NCBI GenBank assembly: GCA_017452335.1
Contig: JAFTMP010000255.1
Coordinates: 1-7,659 of the forward strand
Origin: Clostridia bacterium
GTDB lineage: Bacteria > Bacillota > Clostridia > Oscillospirales > CAG-272
Length of the DNA: 7,659 nt
Direction of reading: 5' to 3'
Notes under the pieces: model-generated
The model's database searches: none
Seen by the model: only the letters and a program-made list of their open reading frames with translations
Told to the model about the DNA's origin: nothing
Shown here: positions 5,451 to 7,659 of the stretch, in pieces
Layout of the letters: every line of letters starts with the position of its first letter
Numbering within the stretch: the first letter of the stretch is position 1
Position numbers and translations under genes: made by a program

Positions 5451-6029
5451 ATGACAGGAAATACAAAGGAATATATTTTAAAAGAGTCGCTGCATCTTTT
5501 TTCTGAAAAGGGGTATGAGGCATCTTCGGTAAGTGACATAGCCGGAAGATTGTCTATGAGCAAAAGCGCCTTATACAAACACTATAAAAACAAGAGGGAT
5601 ATTTTGGATCAGATCTTGCTTTTAATGCAAGATCGGCAGACCGAGTTCAAAAAGGAGCATACGGTTTGTCACGAGGACGGATCGGTTAATCTGAACAAGC
5701 TCGAAGAGTATGTGTATGCTCTTTTTCGTTTGTGGACGGAGGATGAGTTTTGTTCCTCTTTTCGCAAGATCTTAACGTTGGAGCAATTTGGTGATGCGGA
5801 AATGGCGGAGCTGTATAAAGAATATTTAACACAAGGACCTGTTTTTGATTTGACTAACTGGTTTGCTTCTTTCGGCGCTACCAAAGCTTCCGCTATGGGT
5901 ATGGCTATGTATCTGTATTCTCCGCTGTATTTGTATTACAGCATGTATGACAGTGCAGAGAAGAAAGAAATCGTCACTTCCGCAGCCAAAGCGCATATTC
6001 ACCGTTTTATGATGCAGTTGCAGGTATAA
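5451..6029 (+). CDS. TetR/AcrR-family transcriptional regulator
   Basis: From the chosen ATG the protein has 192 residues, the normal length for the family. The N-terminal DNA-binding domain (about 5-52) reads YILKESLHLFSEKGYEASSV (8-27), then the helix-turn-helix SDIAGRLSMSKSALYKHY (28-45) and KNKRDILDQIL (46-56), the typical TetR_N pattern. The C-terminal helical part (about 60-192) would bind a ligand and form the dimer; it is too divergent to name one. An open frame extends 28 codons upstream, but that stretch overlaps the promoter. The internal ATG has AAGGAG five bases before it, so it is the real start. The gene is divergent from the sigma operon and convergent with the XRE gene. No obvious target such as an efflux pump lies beside it, so its targets may be the sigma operon, itself or distant genes. 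Confidence 0.92.
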   Translation: MTGNTKEYILKESLHLFSEKGYEASSVSDIAGRLSMSKSALYKHYKNKRDILDQILLLMQDRQTEFKKEHTVCHEDGSVNLNKLEEYVYALFRLWTEDEFCSSFRKILTLEQFGDAEMAELYKEYLTQGPVFDLTNWFASFGATKASAMGMAMYLYSPLYLYYSMYDSAEKKEIVTSAAKAHIHRFMMQLQV

Positions 6030-6032
6030 AAC

Positions 6033-6048
6033 TGTTTCACGTGGAACA
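6033..6048. other. parS site (ParB/Spo0J binding sequence)
   Basis: TGTTTCACGTGGAACA is, read on the minus strand, TGTTCCACGTGAAACA, identical to the 16-bp parS sequence of Bacillus subtilis. ParB (Spo0J) loads at such sites as a CTP-dependent clamp, recruits SMC and helps segregate the origin region. The site lies three bases after the tetR stop codon and ahead of the terminator, in non-coding DNA. Known parS sites cluster near oriC, so this window is probably origin-proximal. The role of this copy is inferred from sequence identity alone. Confidence 0.88.
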
Positions 6049-6060
6049 AATTGGAAAACA

Positions 6061-6116
6061 AAAAGCTCTTTTGCTTCAGTACTCGAAGTGCTTCGGTGCT
6101 GTGCAAAAGAGCTTTT
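6061..6116. terminator. Bidirectional terminator between tetR and the XRE gene
   Basis: AAAAGCTCTTTTGC (6061-6074) and GCAAAAGAGCTTTT (6103-6116) form a perfect 14-bp stem. A 28-nt interior can pair further (CAG/CTG and CGAAG/CTTCG with bulges). T-rich tracts follow on both strands (TTTTG on plus, TTTTTGTTTTCC on minus). It lies between two convergent stop codons at 6029 and 6133, so it should end both transcripts. Confidence 0.85.
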
Positions 6117-6132
6117 GTACATCTATTGGTAG

Positions 6133-7320
6133 TTATACGGTTTGCATGTCTATTTCTTTGATGAATTTCTGCATTCTTTTAAGGCAACTGATATAGCGCG
6201 GTTCTTTTTGGATGCTTCTAAACCAGATCCATCCTTCTTCTTCCAGCAAGGGATGAATATCGTAGTGAGACCAAAAGACCTCATGGAAAGGCATATCCGG
6301 ATTGGTACTGCGCACGATCTTTGCACTGTGTGCTACGCTGAATTTGGGACCTGCTTCGGGACCGCAAAGCAGTTCCGAATGTATTTCCCCTTCATAAAGA
6401 TCAAGAGCAGGACAGCGGTAGGTGAGCTTGGTGCCATCCGGAAGTGTCCAAAAGCGCTCATATAGAGCAGTGAGATCTTCCAGTGCCAAGAGAGCGGATT
6501 CTTTGTCTCCTGCTTCCGCCAGTTGGCAAGAAAGCCGAAGTCCTGTCTGCAGTCGTTCTGAGAACCAAAGATCCGGTTTACCGTCGCCTGAAACAAGGTT
6601 CTTTGCGCTGTTTCCGGTTAGTTGGTCTACGATCGAAATCCGCATTTTGGATGCCCACAAACTGTTGTGTACATTCAACTCTCTTGGGTAGCTTTTGACG
6701 AGCCTTGGAAAGATCAATTGGAACAATCCTGTTCGCAAATTGATCTGCTCCTGTTGCTCATATCTATCAAAATCATTTTGATAACGGTAGCGCTCTTCCA
6801 ATCGTAACTCGCGGCTTAAATTGATGCTGGCAGTGTGCTTATCAAGGAAATGTACCAGCCGTCCATCTTCTTCTTTGTTGATCAAATGTCCGATCGCAGA
6901 TTCTCTGTAAAAGCTCGTTGTGCTGATCTCAAGAAGTTTTTCGGTGAATCTGCGCTGTTCTTCCAGATCTTCCGCGTGAAAGCACAGCTTCCACAGGATG
7001 ATCTCGTCCAGGGGGTATTCTCTGTGAATCTTCTTGAGAAGTGCCAGCACCTCCTGCTTATCTGTGAGAATGTTTAGCTGATCATAATACTCTTGCGGTG
7101 CTTCCCGTAGTTCTTCCTTTGCAACGCCCAGCAGTTTTTCGAGAGATACGCCGAACAATTCCGCGATCACGGGAAGCAATTCAATATCGGGATAGGTCAC
7201 GCCGGTTTCCCAGCGGCTAACAGACTGGAAGGTAACGCCTAAAAGTTCTGAGAGCTGTTCTTGAGTCAGATCTTTTTCTCTTCGAAGCTTCCGAAGGTTT
7301 TCTCCGATATTTAGTTTCAT
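6133..7320 (-). CDS. XRE-family regulator with large unknown C-terminal domain
   Basis: The 395-residue protein begins with a Cro/C1-type helix-turn-helix at about 5-64. It reads IGENLRKLRREKDLTQEQLS (5-24) followed by ELLGVTFQSVSRWETGVTYP (25-44), with recognition helix TFQSVSRWETG (30-40). The remaining 330 residues match no domain I can name. They hold many charged helical stretches (about 85-235), then a Trp-rich part including a WSHYDIHPLLEEEGWIWFR stretch (350-368). This build is seen in uncharacterised Clostridial regulators whose C-terminal part is thought to sense a signal. The ATG has GGGAGGG about five bases upstream. The promoter is strong, and the gene ends at the terminator shared with tetR. 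It lies downstream of a membrane-protein gene on the same strand, which could be a target; this is inference. Confidence 0.85.
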   Translation of the reverse strand: MKLNIGENLRKLRREKDLTQEQLSELLGVTFQSVSRWETGVTYPDIELLPVIAELFGVSLEKLLGVAKEELREAPQEYYDQLNILTDKQEVLALLKKIHREYPLDEIILWKLCFHAEDLEEQRRFTEKLLEISTTSFYRESAIGHLINKEEDGRLVHFLDKHTASINLSRELRLEERYRYQNDFDRYEQQEQINLRTGLFQLIFPRLVKSYPRELNVHNSLWASKMRISIVDQLTGNSAKNLVSGDGKPDLWFSERLQTGLRLSCQLAEAGDKESALLALEDLTALYERFWTLPDGTKLTYRCPALDLYEGEIHSELLCGPEAGPKFSVAHSAKIVRSTNPDMPFHEVFWSHYDIHPLLEEEGWIWFRSIQKEPRYISCLKRMQKFIKEIDMQTV

Positions 7321-7349
7321 AACACCCTCCCTAATACGGCATTACTTTT

Positions 7350-7377
7350 ATTATACCTTTTTTTGAGGGTTTGTAAA
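7350..7377 (-). promoter_or_regulatory. Promoter of the XRE regulator gene
   Basis: On the minus strand TTTACA (7377-7372) and TATAAT (7355-7350) are separated by 16 bp, and a leader of about 25 nt leads to the GGGAGGG site. I see no clear inverted repeat over it that would mark an operator. Confidence 0.7.
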
Positions 7378-7435
7378 TATCAAATTTTGAGAGTTGCGCA
7401 CTGTTTTTTCACAGTTTGGTTGAATTGAACGGATG

Positions 7436-7659
7436 TTACAAAAAATACTTTTCGATGCTGAGTTTGTTTTTGAATTCAAAAAAGTGTTCCAACAGCTTCG
7501 AAAACCTTCCGATTAAAAATCCGTTGATCGCGGCGCAGATGATCGTTCCTAATTTGACGCCCTCAAACACGCCAAAGCCAAAAAATGAGAAGGACAGGAT
7601 GATCCCGAGAGCGACGCTGAAGCAGTCGTATGCCGTTTTGACTTTGTTTATATTGCAAT
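7436..7659 (-). CDS. Polytopic membrane protein, C-terminal end, YczE/YitT-like (cut by window edge)
   Basis: A frame open from the window edge gives 73 residues before TAA: NKVKTAYDCFSVALGIILSF (4-23), then SFFGFGVFEGVKLGTIICAA (24-43), then INGFLIGRFSKLLEHFFEFK (44-63) and a short polar tail. Two hydrophobic segments (about 14-31 and 36-53) are joined by a Gly-rich turn and followed by a basic, aromatic tail. The pattern (K-x-x-Y-D near the start, then a V-K-L-G-T-I-I-x-A segment, then I-G-x-F) resembles the end of YczE/YitT-type integral membrane proteins of Firmicutes, whose function is poorly known. The family call is from memory of the pattern and is moderate; that it codes for a membrane protein is more secure. 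It stops about 115 bp upstream of the XRE start codon. Confidence 0.65.
   Translation of the reverse strand, partial: CNINKVKTAYDCFSVALGIILSFSFFGFGVFEGVKLGTIICAAINGFLIGRFSKLLEHFFEFKNKLSIEKYFL

Noticed and set aside
5297..5578. Open frame of 93 codons on the minus strand in the divergent region
   Set aside because: It runs across both promoters and into the tetR DNA-binding domain in antisense, with no SD.
7400..7415. Hairpin ACTGT/ACAGT as a terminator for the partial membrane-protein gene
   Set aside because: Only 5 bp, with a 6-nt loop and no T-tract after it on the minus strand.

Overview
The window looks like chromosomal DNA of a low-to-moderate GC Firmicute, most likely a member of the Clostridia. 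The grounds are strong AGGAGG-type ribosome binding sites, SigA-like promoters (TTGACA / TATAAT, often with an extended TGn -10), use of a TTG start, the lepB-rbgA-rnhB gene order, and a LytR-CpsA-Psr lipoprotein. It carries no rRNA, tRNA, CRISPR array or insertion sequence that I can see.

Left part, all on the minus strand (read right to left). An ECF-type sigma factor (TTG start, strong SD) overlaps by 4 bp a single-pass membrane protein that sits where its anti-sigma factor should be. Next comes a LytR-CpsA-Psr family lipoprotein with its own promoter, then a hairpin terminator. A new promoter then drives lepB (signal peptidase I with a long acidic cytosolic tail), rbgA (circularly permuted ribosome-assembly GTPase) and the first 43 codons of rnhB (RNase HII, cut by the window edge). 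The last two genes overlap by 8 bp.

Middle. A 256-bp divergent control region separates the sigma operon (minus) from a TetR-family regulator (plus). Two TTGACA promoters stand back to back, symmetric about a perfect 18-bp palindrome. The tetR promoter also carries an 18-bp near-palindrome filling its -35/-10 spacer, with a related copy 33 bp downstream. These sites could be the TetR autoregulatory operator or LexA-like boxes.

Right part. Three bases after the tetR stop codon lies a 16-bp sequence identical, on the minus strand, to the Bacillus subtilis parS site bound by ParB/Spo0J. It is followed by a bidirectional hairpin terminator shared with a convergent XRE-family regulator that has a large unrecognised C-terminal domain. 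Upstream of that regulator is the C-terminal end of a polytopic membrane protein resembling the YczE/YitT-type families, cut by the window edge.

Taken together this is mostly housekeeping secretion, ribosome-assembly and envelope functions plus three regulators. The most notable signals are the parS site (which suggests an origin-proximal location), the symmetric divergent control region, and an RbgA whose guanine-specificity (G4) motif is degenerate.
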